DNA of 64,000 bases from Burkholderia sp. Bp9142 (lineage in GTDB: Bacteria > Pseudomonadota > Gammaproteobacteria > Burkholderiales > Burkholderiaceae): assembly GCF_003853415.1 (NCBI RefSeq), contig NZ_QTPP01000004.1, forward strand, positions 1 through 64,000, given 5' to 3'. Numbering within the stretch: the stretch's first letter is position 1; each line of letters begins with the position of its first letter. Shown here one piece after another: positions 1-9,060 of this stretch. The notes beneath the pieces were generated by a model. The model did not search any database. It was not told where the DNA came from and saw only the letters and a list, made by a program, of their open reading frames with translations. The position numbers and the translations under genes are program-made.

Positions 1-105
1 GTGACGCTGCTGCACGAGATGGTCAAGCGCGACGCGAAGCGCGGGCTGGCGTCGCTGTGCATCGGCGGCGGGATGGGTGTCGCGCTCGCGGTCGAACGTC
101 CGTAA
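1..105 (+). CDS. phaA: Acetyl-CoA acetyltransferase, C-terminal end (partial)
   Basis: This is the last 34 codons of a gene that starts outside the window. The reading frame ends in [13 protein letters not shown] followed by TAA. That glycine-rich end is typical of thiolases (acetyl-CoA C-acetyltransferase), where the CxGGG segment carries the second catalytic cysteine; here it reads CIGGGMG. The enzyme condenses two acetyl-CoA into acetoacetyl-CoA, the first step of polyhydroxybutyrate synthesis. The next gene is acetoacetyl-CoA reductase and then phaR, which fits the usual phaC-phaA-phaB-phaR order. Only the tail is visible, so the paralogue assignment rests on context. Confidence 0.85.
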   Translation: MTLLHEMVKRDAKRGLASLCIGGGMGVALAVERP

Positions 106-222
106 CCGGGGCGCAGTCACCGCCAAACCAATCCGGGCGCCGGTCGATTACGTTCGGCCGGCGTCACGTGGAGTCAGAGGGGCCTCCGGCGGCTCTCAAA
201 ACCAAGAAATGGAGTGAGATCT

Positions 223-963
223 ATGTCTCAGCGAATTGCGTACGTAACGGGCGGGATGGGCGGCATCGGCACCAGCATCTGCCAGCGTCTGTCGAAAGAC
301 GGTTTCAAGGTGGTCGCGGGTTGCGGCCCGAACTCGCCGCGCCGGGTGAAATGGGTCGAGGACCAGAAGGCGCTCGGCTACGATTTCATCGCGTCGGAAG
401 GCAATGTCGGCGACTGGGAATCGACCAAGGTGGCATTCGACAAGGTCAAGGCCGAAGTCGGCGAGATCGACGTGCTGGTCAACAACGCGGGCATCACGCG
501 CGACGTCGTGTTCCGCAAGATGACGCATGAAGACTGGACGGCCGTGATCGACACCAACCTGACGAGCCTGTTCAACGTGACGAAGCAGGTGATCGACGGG
601 ATGGTCGAGCGCGGCTGGGGCCGGATCATCAACATTTCGTCGGTGAACGGCCAGAAGGGGCAATTCGGTCAGACGAACTACTCGACCGCGAAGGCCGGCA
701 TCCACGGCTTCACGATGTCGCTCGCGCAGGAAGTCGCCACGAAGGGCGTGACGGTCAACACCGTGTCGCCCGGCTACATCGGCACCGACATGGTGAAGGC
801 GATCCGTCCGGACGTGCTCGAGAAGATCGTCGCGACGATCCCGGTGCGTCGTCTCGGCGGGCCGGAGGAAATCGGTTCGATCGTCGCGTGGCTCGCGTCG
901 AACGACTCCGGCTTCGCGACGGGCGCCGACTTCTCGCTAAACGGCGGCCTGCACATGGGCTGA
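223..963 (+). CDS. phaB: Acetoacetyl-CoA reductase (PHB synthesis)
   Basis: This 246-residue short-chain dehydrogenase reduces acetoacetyl-CoA to (R)-3-hydroxybutyryl-CoA with NADPH, feeding PHA synthase. The N-terminal nucleotide motif TGGMGGIG lies at residues 9-16 and the NNAG motif at 87-90. The catalytic triad is Ser140, Tyr153 and Lys157 (TNYSTAKAG). Length and ending (GGLHMG) match PhaB. The ATG at 223 is chosen because GGAGTGAG lies just upstream; an in-frame GTG at 214 falls inside that ribosome binding site. It lies 117 bp after the thiolase end and is followed by a strong hairpin before phaR. Confidence 0.95.
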   Translation: MSQRIAYVTGGMGGIGTSICQRLSKDGFKVVAGCGPNSPRRVKWVEDQKALGYDFIASEGNVGDWESTKVAFDKVKAEVGEIDVLVNNAGITRDVVFRKMTHEDWTAVIDTNLTSLFNVTKQVIDGMVERGWGRIINISSVNGQKGQFGQTNYSTAKAGIHGFTMSLAQEVATKGVTVNTVSPGYIGTDMVKAIRPDVLEKIVATIPVRRLGGPEEIGSIVAWLASNDSGFATGADFSLNGGLHMG

Positions 964-1015
964 ACGCGCGGGCTGCGCGGGCCGGGTGGCCGCGCAGCCT
1001 GGCGTCTCCGAAGGC

Positions 1016-1043
1016 CCCCGCCGCCCGGAACCGGGCGGCGGGG
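1016..1043 (+). terminator. Strong GC hairpin between phaB and phaR
   Basis: Thirteen bases at 1016-1028 are exactly complementary to 1031-1043 (CCCCGCCGCCCGG / CCGGGCGGCGGGG). They are followed by ATTTGTC rather than a real T-run. The innermost pairs must open to form a loop. It is probably a partial terminator or an mRNA-stabilising structure that separates the phaAB message from phaR. Confidence 0.6.
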
Positions 1044-1081
1044 ATTTGTCACTTGCGCTACGCTGCACTCAAAGGCGTTAC

Positions 1082-1648
1082 ATGACTACTACAAAGAAAA
1101 CGGCCGAGCGGCTCATCAAGAAGTACCCGAACCGCCGGCTCTACGATACCGAGACGAGCACGTACATCACGCTGACCGACGTCAAGCAACTCGTGCTGGA
1201 ACAGGAGGACTTCAAGGTCGTCGATGCGAAATCCAACGAAGACCTGACGCGCAGCATCCTGCTGCAGATCATCCTCGAGGAAGAGAGCGGCGGCGTGCCG
1301 ATGTTCTCGTCGTCGATGCTGTCGCAGATCATCCGTTTCTACGGTCATGCGATGCAGGGCATGATGGGCACGTACCTGGAAAAGAACATCCAGGCGTTCA
1401 TCGACATCCAGAACAAGCTCGCGGATCAATCGAAGAACCTCTACGAAGGCAACGCGATGAATCCGGAAGTCTGGTCGCAGTTCATGAACATGCAGGCGCC
1501 GATGATGCAAGGGATGATGACGAGCTACATCGAGCAGTCGAAGAACATGTTCGTGCAGATGCAGGAGCAGATGCAGAACCAGGCGAAGTCGATGTTCAGC
1601 ACGTTCCCGTTCAAGCAACCGGGCACGCCGGAGCCGGAGAAGAAGTAA
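1082..1648 (+). CDS. phaR: Polyhydroxyalkanoate synthesis repressor PhaR
   Basis: This 188-residue regulator binds DNA and PHB granules and links phasin and PHA gene expression to polymer level. The N-terminus carries the PHB/PHA accumulation regulator DNA-binding domain, with IKKYPNRRLYDTETSTYI at about residues 12-29. Helical repeats follow, rich in Met and Gln (HAMQGMMGTYLEKN, MMQGMMTSYIEQS), as expected for the granule-binding part. The ATG at 1082 is preceded by AAAGG at a suitable distance; a longer frame opens at 986 but runs through the hairpin and lacks family similarity. It lies directly after phaB, the usual place for phaR in Burkholderia and Cupriavidus. Confidence 0.95.
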   Translation: MTTTKKTAERLIKKYPNRRLYDTETSTYITLTDVKQLVLEQEDFKVVDAKSNEDLTRSILLQIILEEESGGVPMFSSSMLSQIIRFYGHAMQGMMGTYLEKNIQAFIDIQNKLADQSKNLYEGNAMNPEVWSQFMNMQAPMMQGMMTSYIEQSKNMFVQMQEQMQNQAKSMFSTFPFKQPGTPEPEKK

Positions 1649-2010
1649 CGCTTGCGCGGCGGGCCGGCCGCGGCGGCGCGAGCCGCCGGACGGTCGGTGC
1701 CGCGACCTGCGGCGGTGCGATGCCGCCGATCGTGTGCTCGGGCACGACGGTGGCTGGCGGCCCGCTGCCGCAAGATACCGCCGACGGTCGTTCTTGATCG
1801 TCGGCACCGAATGCCTGTGCCCCTGCGCGGGGGCGGGCATGACCGTTGTCCGGTCGATCGAATTCCAGATGCTCAGCGAAGCAAGGCCGGCAGGTGTCGC
1901 GCCTGACGGCACGTGTTCGTGCCGGTAAGGGCCGGTAAGGGCCGGTGCCGTTGCGCCGGGCTCGTGCAACGGTACCTGGCCGAGAATCGGGCGCAGTTCG
2001 CCCGTTTCGC
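1649..2010. other. Intergenic region with a short tandem repeat
   Basis: No supported gene is seen here. It contains a run of GTAAGGGCCG units around 1924-1944. The rest is GC-rich spacer between convergent phaR and a small reverse-strand gene. No T-tailed hairpin was recognised. Confidence 0.5.
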
Positions 2011-2265
2011 TCAAAGTGCCGGATCGAAATCCTGATGGTCGTCCGCCGGAGGAAGATCGAGCACGAGCTTCACCGCGCAGTAATTCGCCTTCAGCGAAAA
2101 CACGCGGCCGATCACGAGAAACGTCTGCCGCGAATTCTCCAGTTCGACGAAGTCGCCGGGTTGCGGCACGTGGGCGCCCTGGTCATAGGAAAAGCTGGTG
2201 CTGGTCTGCTCGCCGATGGTTTCAGCGGCGTGCTCGGTGAATTCGATCGTGATGTGGGTGGTCAT
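2011..2265 (-). CDS. Small hypothetical protein
   Basis: This 84-residue acidic protein begins MTTHITIEFTEHAAETIGEQ. It has no signal peptide or membrane segment. The middle (QPGDFVELENSRQTFLVIGRVFSL) looks like a small beta-rich fold in which a polar strand is followed by a hydrophobic strand. I do not recognise a named family. The composition and codon use match its neighbours, which supports a real gene. It stands alone, convergent with phaR and divergent from rimO across a 282-bp spacer, and its function is unknown. Confidence 0.7.
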   Translation of the reverse strand: MTTHITIEFTEHAAETIGEQTSTSFSYDQGAHVPQPGDFVELENSRQTFLVIGRVFSLKANYCAVKLVLDLPPADDHQDFDPAL

Positions 2266-2547
2266 GCGATCCCCGTTGGGTAAGTGAAGAGAGCGGATAT
2301 CGCGATTTTCGCATAGCGGCGGAGCGGGGCCGGGGTGATTGTAGGGCGGTGGCGTGGGGTGATCGGGGCCGTTGGCGCATCACCGTCGGCGGGAAAGGGT
2401 TGGATCAACCGTCCGTGGCGGCTCGATGCGCCCGTGCGCACCGCATATTGGGGGCGCCATCCACGGCACTCCGACCGCCGGTTTTGCCTCGCTGACCCAT
2501 AAATAGCTGTAAACTCACACTTTTGCCGCCACGCCCCCACATTCCAG

Positions 2548-3909
2548 ATGTCCCAGTCCCCCAAAGTAGGCTTCGTGTCCCTCGGGTGCCCGAAGGCCCT
2601 CGTCGACTCCGAGCAAATCATCACGCAGCTGCGCGCCGAAGGTTATGAAATCTCCGGCACCTACGACGGCGCCGACCTCGTCGTCGTCAACACCTGCGGA
2701 TTCATCGACGAAGCCGTGCAGGAAAGCCTCGACGCGATCGGCGAAGCGCTGACCGAGAACGGCAAGGTGATCGTCACCGGCTGCCTCGGCGCGAAGTCGA
2801 GCGCCAGCGGCTCGAACCTCATCGAGGAAGTCCACCCGAAGGTGCTCGCCGTCACCGGCCCGCACGCAGTCGGAGAAGTAATGCAGGCCGTGCATTCGCA
2901 CCTGCCGAAGCCGCACGACCCGTTCGTCGATCTGGTGCCGGCCGCCGGCATCAAGCTCACGCCGCGCCACTACGCATACCTGAAGATCTCCGAAGGCTGC
3001 AACCACCGCTGCACGTTCTGCATCATCCCGTCGATGCGCGGCGATCTCGTATCGCGTCCGGTCGCCGAAGTGATGCTCGAGGCGGAGAACCTGTTCAAGT
3101 CGGGCGTGAAGGAACTGCTCGTGATCTCGCAGGACACGAGTGCGTACGGCGTCGACGTGAAGTACCGCACGGGCTTCTGGAACGGCAAGCCGATCAAGAC
3201 GCGCATGACCGACCTGGTCGCCGCACTCGGCGAACTCGCCGCGCAGTATGGCGCATGGGTGCGCCTGCACTACGTGTATCCGTATCCGAGCGTCGATGAA
3301 GTCATTCCGCTGATGGCCGAAGGTCCGTTCAAGGGCCACGTGCTGCCGTATCTCGACGTGCCGTTCCAGCACGCGCATCCGGAAGTGCTGAAACGCATGA
3401 AGCGCCCGGCCAACGCGGAGAAGGTGCTCGAGCGTGTGCAGAAGTGGCGCGAGATCTGCCCGGACCTGACGATCCGCAGCACGTTCATCGCCGGCTTCCC
3501 CGGCGAAACGGAAGCGCAGTTCGAAACGCTGCTCGACTTCATCCGCGAGGCGGAGCTCGATCGCGTCGGCTGCTTTGCGTATTCGCCGGTCGAAGGCGCG
3601 ACCGCGAACGAACTGGACGGCGCGCTGCCGGACGACGTGCGCGAGGAACGCCGCGCGCGCTTCATGGAAGTCGCCGAGGAAGTGTCGGCGCAGCGCATCC
3701 AGCGCAAGGTCGGCAAGACCCTGAAGGTGCTGATCGACGAAGTCAGCGACGAAGGCGGCATCGGCCGCACGGCGGCGGATGCGCCGGAGATCGACGGCGT
3801 CGTCTATGTCGAGCCGGCGACGAAGGCGTCGAAGCGCTACAAGGTCGGCGATTTCGTGTCGGTGAAGATCACGGGCGCGGACGGCCACGACCTGTGGGGC
3901 GAGGTTTAA
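2548..3909 (+). CDS. rimO: Ribosomal protein uS12 methylthiotransferase RimO
   Basis: This 453-residue radical-SAM enzyme adds a methylthio group to the conserved aspartate of ribosomal protein S12. The N-terminal UPF0004 domain supplies the three ligands of the auxiliary [4Fe-4S] cluster: Cys14 ([10 protein letters not shown]), Cys50 (NTCGFID) and Cys79 (TGCLGA). The radical-SAM CxxxCxxC is Cys151-Cys155-Cys158 in [15 protein letters not shown] domain closes the protein (about residues 385-453, ending GHDLWGEV). The [10 protein letters not shown] start and the length are diagnostic of RimO over MiaB. No clear Shine-Dalgarno precedes the ATG. A sugar kinase follows 3 bp after its stop codon and is probably co-transcribed. 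Confidence 0.97.
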   Translation: MSQSPKVGFVSLGCPKALVDSEQIITQLRAEGYEISGTYDGADLVVVNTCGFIDEAVQESLDAIGEALTENGKVIVTGCLGAKSSASGSNLIEEVHPKVLAVTGPHAVGEVMQAVHSHLPKPHDPFVDLVPAAGIKLTPRHYAYLKISEGCNHRCTFCIIPSMRGDLVSRPVAEVMLEAENLFKSGVKELLVISQDTSAYGVDVKYRTGFWNGKPIKTRMTDLVAALGELAAQYGAWVRLHYVYPYPSVDEVIPLMAEGPFKGHVLPYLDVPFQHAHPEVLKRMKRPANAEKVLERVQKWREICPDLTIRSTFIAGFPGETEAQFETLLDFIREAELDRVGCFAYSPVEGATANELDGALPDDVREERRARFMEVAEEVSAQRIQRKVGKTLKVLIDEVSDEGGIGRTAADAPEIDGVVYVEPATKASKRYKVGDFVSVKITGADGHDLWGEV

Positions 3910-3912
3910 GCA

Positions 3913-4839
3913 ATGACCGCCGCATTTCCGGAGATCCTCGCGCTCGGCGAGGCGATGATCGAATTCAACCAGTCGCAGCCGGGCCGTCCGGAATTCCTGC
4001 AGGGCTTCGGCGGCGACACGTCGAACTTCTGCATCGCCGCGGCGCGCCAGGGCGCGTCAACGGGCTTCGTGTCGGCGATTGGCGCCGATCCGTTCGGCCG
4101 CCTGCTGACCGACATGTGGACGGCGGAGCACGTCGACACGACGTACGTGCGGATCGACCGCACGGCGCCGACCGGCGTGTATTTCGTCACGCACGGTGCC
4201 GACGGCCACCAGTTCGACTATCTGCGCGCGGGCTCCGCGGCGAGCCGCTATGCGGTGGCCGACCTGCCGCTCGATGCGCTGGCCGCGGCGAAGGCCGTGC
4301 ACCTGTCGGGCATCAGCCTTGCGATCAGCACGGCCGCGTGCGACGCCGCGTTCGCGGCGATCGACCATGCGCGCGGCAACGGCGCGCAGGTCAGCTTCGA
4401 CACGAACCTGCGCCTGAAGCTGTGGCCGCTGCCGCGCGCCCGCGCGGTGATGCGCGAAGCGCTGCGTCAGACGGACATCTGCCTGCCGAGCTGGGACGAC
4501 GTCACGGCGCTCACGGGCGCGAACGATCGCGACGCGATCGTCGATGCAATGCTCGAGCACGGGCCGCAGGTCGTCGCGCTGAAGCTCGGCAAGGAAGGCG
4601 CGTACGTCGCGACCCCGAGCGAACGGCGCGTGGTGCCGGGCTTCGCCGTCGAAGCCGTTGATGCGACGGGCGCGGGCGACTGCTTCGGCGGTGCGTTCGT
4701 CGCGCGGATCGTCGCGGGCGACGATCCATTCGCGGCCGCGCGTTATGCGAACGCGGCGGCGGCGCTGTCGACAACGGGCTATGGCGCGGTCGCGCCGATT
4801 CCGCACCGCGATGCGGTGGAACGCCTGATGCAGGGCTGA
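3913..4839 (+). CDS. kdgK: PfkB-family sugar kinase, probably 2-keto-3-deoxygluconate kinase
   Basis: This 308-residue ribokinase-fold enzyme probably phosphorylates 2-keto-3-deoxygluconate. It starts with the KDG-kinase-like segment LALGEAMIEFNQ. It has GGDTSNFCIAAARQG (about residues 36-50), SFDTNLRLKLWP near the middle, and the PfkB signature DATGAGDCFGG near residues 249-259 with the catalytic aspartate in GAGD. It begins 3 bp after rimO and so is translationally close, although the two functions are unrelated. A second PfkB kinase, in the kgu cluster at 49030, has a similar SFDPNLRPTLWP segment. Substrate choice is inferred from family resemblance. Confidence 0.88.
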   Translation: MTAAFPEILALGEAMIEFNQSQPGRPEFLQGFGGDTSNFCIAAARQGASTGFVSAIGADPFGRLLTDMWTAEHVDTTYVRIDRTAPTGVYFVTHGADGHQFDYLRAGSAASRYAVADLPLDALAAAKAVHLSGISLAISTAACDAAFAAIDHARGNGAQVSFDTNLRLKLWPLPRARAVMREALRQTDICLPSWDDVTALTGANDRDAIVDAMLEHGPQVVALKLGKEGAYVATPSERRVVPGFAVEAVDATGAGDCFGGAFVARIVAGDDPFAAARYANAAAALSTTGYGAVAPIPHRDAVERLMQG

Positions 4840-5040
4840 CGCGGATCACGCACGCCGGCCACGCGACGCACTCATTCGCGCCCCCGAATCACGGGCGAGG
4901 TGAACGGGCGCGGGCGGCGCGCGTACCGCAATGGGTGCTTTCGCATGGCGGTCGCCATATGCATCGTGACGATGCGCGTTGGCAACGCGCAGCGTATCGC
5001 CGCGATTTTCGAGCGAGTCTGAAGCAAGGAGCAATACAAG

Positions 5041-5583
5041 GTGGGGCGATATTCGGAATGGCAACGGGCGCTGGTGATCGCCGGCGCGCTGGCGGCGGGG
5101 CTCGCGATGCCGGGCGTGGTCGCGGCCCAGGCCGCCGCGCCGGGCGCGCAGCGGGATGAAGCGGTGCCCGCGCGGCCGCTGCGGTCGAACCCGGAGTTCG
5201 CCCGCTTGCCACGCTACGAGGGCACGCTCGGCGACCGGCCGATCGTCGTGCATCTCGGCCCGAAGACGGGCGAGGAAGGCGTGCACGGCGAATACCAGTT
5301 CACGGACACGGGCGAGGTGGTCCTGCTCGCCGGCGATCGTGACGGCAACACGCTCGAAATCGAGGAATCGAACGACGGCACGAACATCACGGGCGTGTGG
5401 ATCGGTCGCTTCGATTCGACGGGCGACCTGAAGGCCGACCGGATGAACTCGGACGAATCGGATCCGCAGCCGGTCGTGCTGCGACTGGCGCCGGGCAAAC
5501 GCGCGGCGCTGCAGGTACGCGACGGCCGCGTACAGGAAATCGAGACGGTTGGCGGTATCGTCAACCTGCGCACCGACGACTGA
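5041..5583 (+). CDS. Secreted hypothetical protein
   Basis: This 180-residue protein has a Sec-type signal peptide: a positive start, a hydrophobic core ALVIAGALAAGLAMPGVV, and a likely cut after AAQA near residue 30. The mature part is acidic and strand-rich, with repeated short polar turns (GDRDGNTLEIEESNDGTN). The start is a GTG at 5041, chosen because CAAGGAG sits at 5025-5031 with 9-nt spacing. No conserved enzyme motif is visible and I do not recognise the family. It is probably a periplasmic protein that binds or folds as a beta structure. It stands alone between kdgK and the cystathionine beta-lyase-like gene. Confidence 0.8.
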   Translation: MGRYSEWQRALVIAGALAAGLAMPGVVAAQAAAPGAQRDEAVPARPLRSNPEFARLPRYEGTLGDRPIVVHLGPKTGEEGVHGEYQFTDTGEVVLLAGDRDGNTLEIEESNDGTNITGVWIGRFDSTGDLKADRMNSDESDPQPVVLRLAPGKRAALQVRDGRVQEIETVGGIVNLRTDD

Positions 5584-5696
5584 GTGCGCGCTGGCTCGGT
5601 GCATGCGGCGCGCATTGTACCGGGCCAACCGCGCCGAATTTGGCTAATCTAGCGACCTATTCCGCAACCGAACGGCCTTTGCTCCGGCCTCCTGCC

Positions 5697-6881
5697 ATGA
5701 CTGCATCCACTCCGAAGCGCGCACTCCAGACCCGCATCGTTCAACCCGACGACGTCATTCCCGAAGGCTTCCGTTCGTTCGTGCCGCCGGTTGCGCGCGC
5801 ATCGACGGTCGTGTTCCCCGATCTCGCGACGATGCGCGCGCTGGTCTGGCACAACGACAACCAGTGGCGCTACGGGCTGCATGCGACCCCGACGTCGCTC
5901 GCGCTCGCGCAGCGGCTCGCCGAGATCGAGGGCGGCACGCATGCGCTGCTGCAGCCGTCGGGCCTCTCGGCGATCATGAACGTCTATTTCGGGATGGTGA
6001 AGGCGGGCGACGACGTGCTGATCCCGCACAACATCTACGGGCCGAACGCCGATTTCGGCAACTGGCTCGCGAAGGATTTCGGCATCACCGCGCGCTTCTA
6101 CGATCCGCTCGTCGGTGCCGGGATTGCCGAGCTGATCCAGCCGAACACGCGGCTGATCTGGATCGAGGCGCCGGGCTCGGTGACGATGGAAGTGCCCGAC
6201 GTGCGCGCGATCACGACGGTCGCGCAGGCGCGCGGCATCGTCACCGCGATCGACAACACGTATTCGGCCGGGCTCGCGTTCAAGCCGTTCGAGCACGGTG
6301 TCGACATCTCGGTGCAGGCGCTGACCAAGTATCAGTCGGGCGGCAGCGACGTGCTGATGGGCGCGACGATCACCGCGAACGCCGAACTGCACGCACAACT
6401 GAAGCTCGCGCGGATGCGCTGCGGGATCGGTGTGTCGGTCGACGATTGCTCGCTCGTGCTGCGCAGCCTGCCGAGCATGCAGGTGCGCTTCGACGCGCAC
6501 AGCAAGAGCGCGCTCGCGCTCGCGCAATGGCTGAAGGCGCGGCCGGAGATCGCGGCCGTGCTGCATCCGCAACTGCCGGACTGCCCGGGGCATGCATCGT
6601 TCGTGCGCGACTTCACCGGCGCGGGCGGGCTGTTCTCGGTCGTGTTCGACGAACGCTACGGCAGCGAGCAGATCGATCGTTTCGTCGAGGCGCTCGAGCT
6701 GTTCGCGATCGGCTGGAGCTGGGGCGGCGCGTGCAGCCTCGCGATGCCTTACGACGTGGCGTCGATGCGCGCGGACTGGCCGCATCGCGGCACGCTGGTG
6801 CGCTTCTACGTCGGTCTCGAAGACGAGGCCGACCTGCGCGTGGACATCGAGCGCGCGATGGAAGCCACGCTCGGCCGATAA
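5697..6881 (+). CDS. metC: Cystathionine beta-lyase-like PLP enzyme
   Basis: This 394-residue Cys/Met metabolism PLP enzyme would cleave cystathionine to homocysteine, ammonia and pyruvate. The PLP-binding lysine is Lys211 in SVQALTKYQSGGSD. The Asp of AIDNTYSAG (about 186) pairs with the pyridine nitrogen. The QPSGLSAIMN and IYGPNADFGN segments form the phosphate-binding and substrate parts. GWSWGGACSL near the C-terminus matches the MetC group over MetB. The ATG at 5697 is the first start that gives the family N-terminus. It is convergent with serB and shares a bidirectional terminator with it. Gene symbol is by family only. Confidence 0.88.
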   Translation: MTASTPKRALQTRIVQPDDVIPEGFRSFVPPVARASTVVFPDLATMRALVWHNDNQWRYGLHATPTSLALAQRLAEIEGGTHALLQPSGLSAIMNVYFGMVKAGDDVLIPHNIYGPNADFGNWLAKDFGITARFYDPLVGAGIAELIQPNTRLIWIEAPGSVTMEVPDVRAITTVAQARGIVTAIDNTYSAGLAFKPFEHGVDISVQALTKYQSGGSDVLMGATITANAELHAQLKLARMRCGIGVSVDDCSLVLRSLPSMQVRFDAHSKSALALAQWLKARPEIAAVLHPQLPDCPGHASFVRDFTGAGGLFSVVFDERYGSEQIDRFVEALELFAIGWSWGGACSLAMPYDVASMRADWPHRGTLVRFYVGLEDEADLRVDIERAMEATLGR

Positions 6882-6904
6882 CGGAACCGAAGCGGAAAAA
6901 CGAA

Positions 6905-6939
6905 ACGCCGGCGCGATGCAACATCGCGCCGGCGTTTTT
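6905..6939. terminator. Bidirectional intrinsic terminator
   Basis: A perfect 14-bp stem joins 6905-6918 (ACGCCGGCGCGATG) with 6922-6935, with a 3-nt loop CAA. The stem is followed by TTTT on the plus strand. A-rich sequence precedes it, so it also works for the reverse strand. It ends both the cystathionine beta-lyase gene and serB. Confidence 0.92.
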
Positions 6940-6958
6940 CGTGGGCGGCTCGTGCGGA

Positions 6959-7804
6959 TCAGAACAGCCGCAGCAGCCCGTCGAGGCCGACGTGGTCGAA
7001 TGCGACGGTGGCCGCATCGCGCACGACGGGCTTCGCGTGGAACGCGACCGACAGCCCGGCTTCGGCCATCATCTTCAGGTCGTTCGACCCGTCGCCCATC
7101 GCGATCGCGCGGCTCGGCTCGAGGCCGAGCGATGCACAGGTGTCGCGCAGCATGCGCGCCTTCACGTCCGCGTTGACGATCTCGCCGAGCACCTTGCCGG
7201 TCAGCTTGCCGTCGACGATCTCGAGCGTGTTCGCGTGCGCGTAGTCGAGGCCGAGGCGCGCCTTCAGGCGCTCGGTGAAGAACGTGAAGCCGCCCGACAC
7301 GAGCAACGTCTTCAGGCCCGCGGCCTTCACGCCGGCGAGCATCGTCTCCGCGCCCGGCGACAACTGCAGCCGCTCCTCGTACACGCGCTCGAGCGCCTGC
7401 GCGTCGAGCCCGGCGAGCAGCGCGACGCGGCGCGTGAGGCTTTCGTTGAAGTCGCGGATCTCGCCGCGCATCGACGCTTCGGTGATCTCCGCGACCTGCG
7501 TCTTCAGCCCGCAGAAATCGGCGATCTCGTCGATGCATTCGATCGTGATCAGCGTCGAATCCATGTCCATCACGGCGAGGCCGAAATCGCCGAGCGCGCG
7601 GCCGGCTTCGATGAAGCCGAAGTCGAGCGCATGCGTGCCGCAGTACGCGTCGATGTCGAGCCGCTGCGCGGGGTTCGCGTTTTCGATGCGCAGCGCATGA
7701 TCGTCGGTCTGCACGATGCGGGTGCCGCGCGACAGCGCGAGCAGCGGTTTGTGATGTGCGTCCGACAGCGGCGCGAGACTCTGGATGACGAGGTTGTGGG
7801 TCAT
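6959..7804 (-). CDS. serB: Phosphoserine phosphatase
   Basis: This 281-residue HAD-superfamily enzyme makes L-serine from phosphoserine in the last step of the phosphorylated serine pathway. Motif I is DMDSTLI at residues 80-86, with Asp80 as nucleophile and Asp82 as general acid, followed by ECIDE. Motif II appears in LLVSGGFTFF, and motif III/IV is AMGDGSNDLKMM. The N-terminal 75 residues form the ACT-like extension found in longer SerB proteins. The ATG at 7804 gives MTHNLVIQSL; a longer frame runs further upstream but lacks similarity. It is convergent with the beta-lyase gene. Confidence 0.96.
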   Translation of the reverse strand: MTHNLVIQSLAPLSDAHHKPLLALSRGTRIVQTDDHALRIENANPAQRLDIDAYCGTHALDFGFIEAGRALGDFGLAVMDMDSTLITIECIDEIADFCGLKTQVAEITEASMRGEIRDFNESLTRRVALLAGLDAQALERVYEERLQLSPGAETMLAGVKAAGLKTLLVSGGFTFFTERLKARLGLDYAHANTLEIVDGKLTGKVLGEIVNADVKARMLRDTCASLGLEPSRAIAMGDGSNDLKMMAEAGLSVAFHAKPVVRDAATVAFDHVGLDGLLRLF

Positions 7805-7993
7805 GGCGGAATGATTGGAAGCGAATGAAACGCGTGCGCGGCCGGCGTACGGCCGCCTGCGAACGCGGGCCCCGTCCGGCGTCGGGCCGCTGCGTCGCGA
7901 ACGCGTCATTGTAGCCGGTTGGTATCCGGTCGCGACCGGATCGCCGCGGATGCCCGGCCGGCGCCGCCGCAAGCGCCGCTCACGGGATGGCGG

Positions 7994-8935
7994 TCAGCGG
8001 TCGTCCGCGCGATCCCAGTAAGGTGGATCGCCGAAGTGCTCGGCCAGGAACGCGATGAACGCGAGCGTCTTCAGCGGCACGTGCGCGCGGCTCGGGTAGA
8101 CGGCCCAGATCGCGATGTCGTTCGCGAACGGGTAGTCGTCGAGCACGGTGACGAGTGCGCCGCTCGCGAGCAGCGGGCCGACGTCCCAGGTCGACTTGAT
8201 CGCGATGCCGAAGCCGTCGACGAGCGCTTCGCGGATCGCCTCGCCGTTGCTCGCGACGAGCCGGCCGCCGACCCGCACGGTGAGCGGGCCTTGCGGCGTG
8301 ACGAACGACCAGTCGCGCTGGTCGCCGAGGATCACGCATTCGTGTTGCGCGAGGTCGGCCGGATGGCGCGGCGTGCCGCGTTCGGCGAGATACGCGGGCG
8401 AGCAGCACAGCACGCGGCGGTTTACCGCGAGCTTGCGTGCGACCAGCGTCGAATCCTTCAGTGCGCCGAGACGGATCGCGACGTCGTAGCCGTCGTCGAC
8501 GAGGTCGACGATCTCGTCGGACAGCCGCAGGTCGAGCGACACGGACGGATAGCGGCGCAGGAACGCGGGAATCACGGGCGCGACGTGCTGGCGGCCGAAC
8601 GACGACGACATCGACACCTTGAGCCGCCCGTAAGGCTCGCTGCGGCCATGGCCGACGCACGCACGCGCGGCGTCGGCGGCCGACAGCAGCGCCTCGGCGC
8701 GAGCCATGAAGACTTCGCCGTCCTGCGTGAGGCTGATGCGGCGCGTGGTGCGATGCAGCAATCGCGCGCCGAGCTGGCGCTCCAGCTGCGCGATGCGTGC
8801 GCTTGCGACCGCGGCCGACACGCCGAACTCGCGCCCGGCCGCGGTCACGTTCGCGAGCAGCGCGGCGCGCACGAACAGGCCGACGTCGAGCAGGTCGAGC
8901 GGCTTGTCGGGGGCCGGAATCGGATCGAGCGCCAT
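7994..8935 (-). CDS. LysR-family transcriptional regulator
   Basis: This 313-residue regulator has an N-terminal winged helix-turn-helix at about residues 14-75 (NVTAAGREFGVSAAVASARIAQLE, here in parts). The substrate-binding periplasmic-fold domain follows, with typical LysR segments such as GRLKVSMSSSFG and LRLSDEIVDLVDDGYDVAIR. The last pattern is common in regulators of oxidoreductases. It is divergently transcribed from the MDR-family oxidoreductase at 9061, with 125 bp between them, so it probably controls that gene and itself. The inducer is not predictable. Confidence 0.92.
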   Translation of the reverse strand: MALDPIPAPDKPLDLLDVGLFVRAALLANVTAAGREFGVSAAVASARIAQLERQLGARLLHRTTRRISLTQDGEVFMARAEALLSAADAARACVGHGRSEPYGRLKVSMSSSFGRQHVAPVIPAFLRRYPSVSLDLRLSDEIVDLVDDGYDVAIRLGALKDSTLVARKLAVNRRVLCCSPAYLAERGTPRHPADLAQHECVILGDQRDWSFVTPQGPLTVRVGGRLVASNGEAIREALVDGFGIAIKSTWDVGPLLASGALVTVLDDYPFANDIAIWAVYPSRAHVPLKTLAFIAFLAEHFGDPPYWDRADDR

Positions 8936-9060
8936 TGTTCTGAAATTCCTGAAAATGTTTCAGGAAATATAGCGGTTTTCGCGAAGGATCGGGCGGCCTA
9001 CGATGGCATGCACTGGGGGCTGCGCCGCGGCCCGCCCGATTTCCCTGAAGGAGTTTCGTA

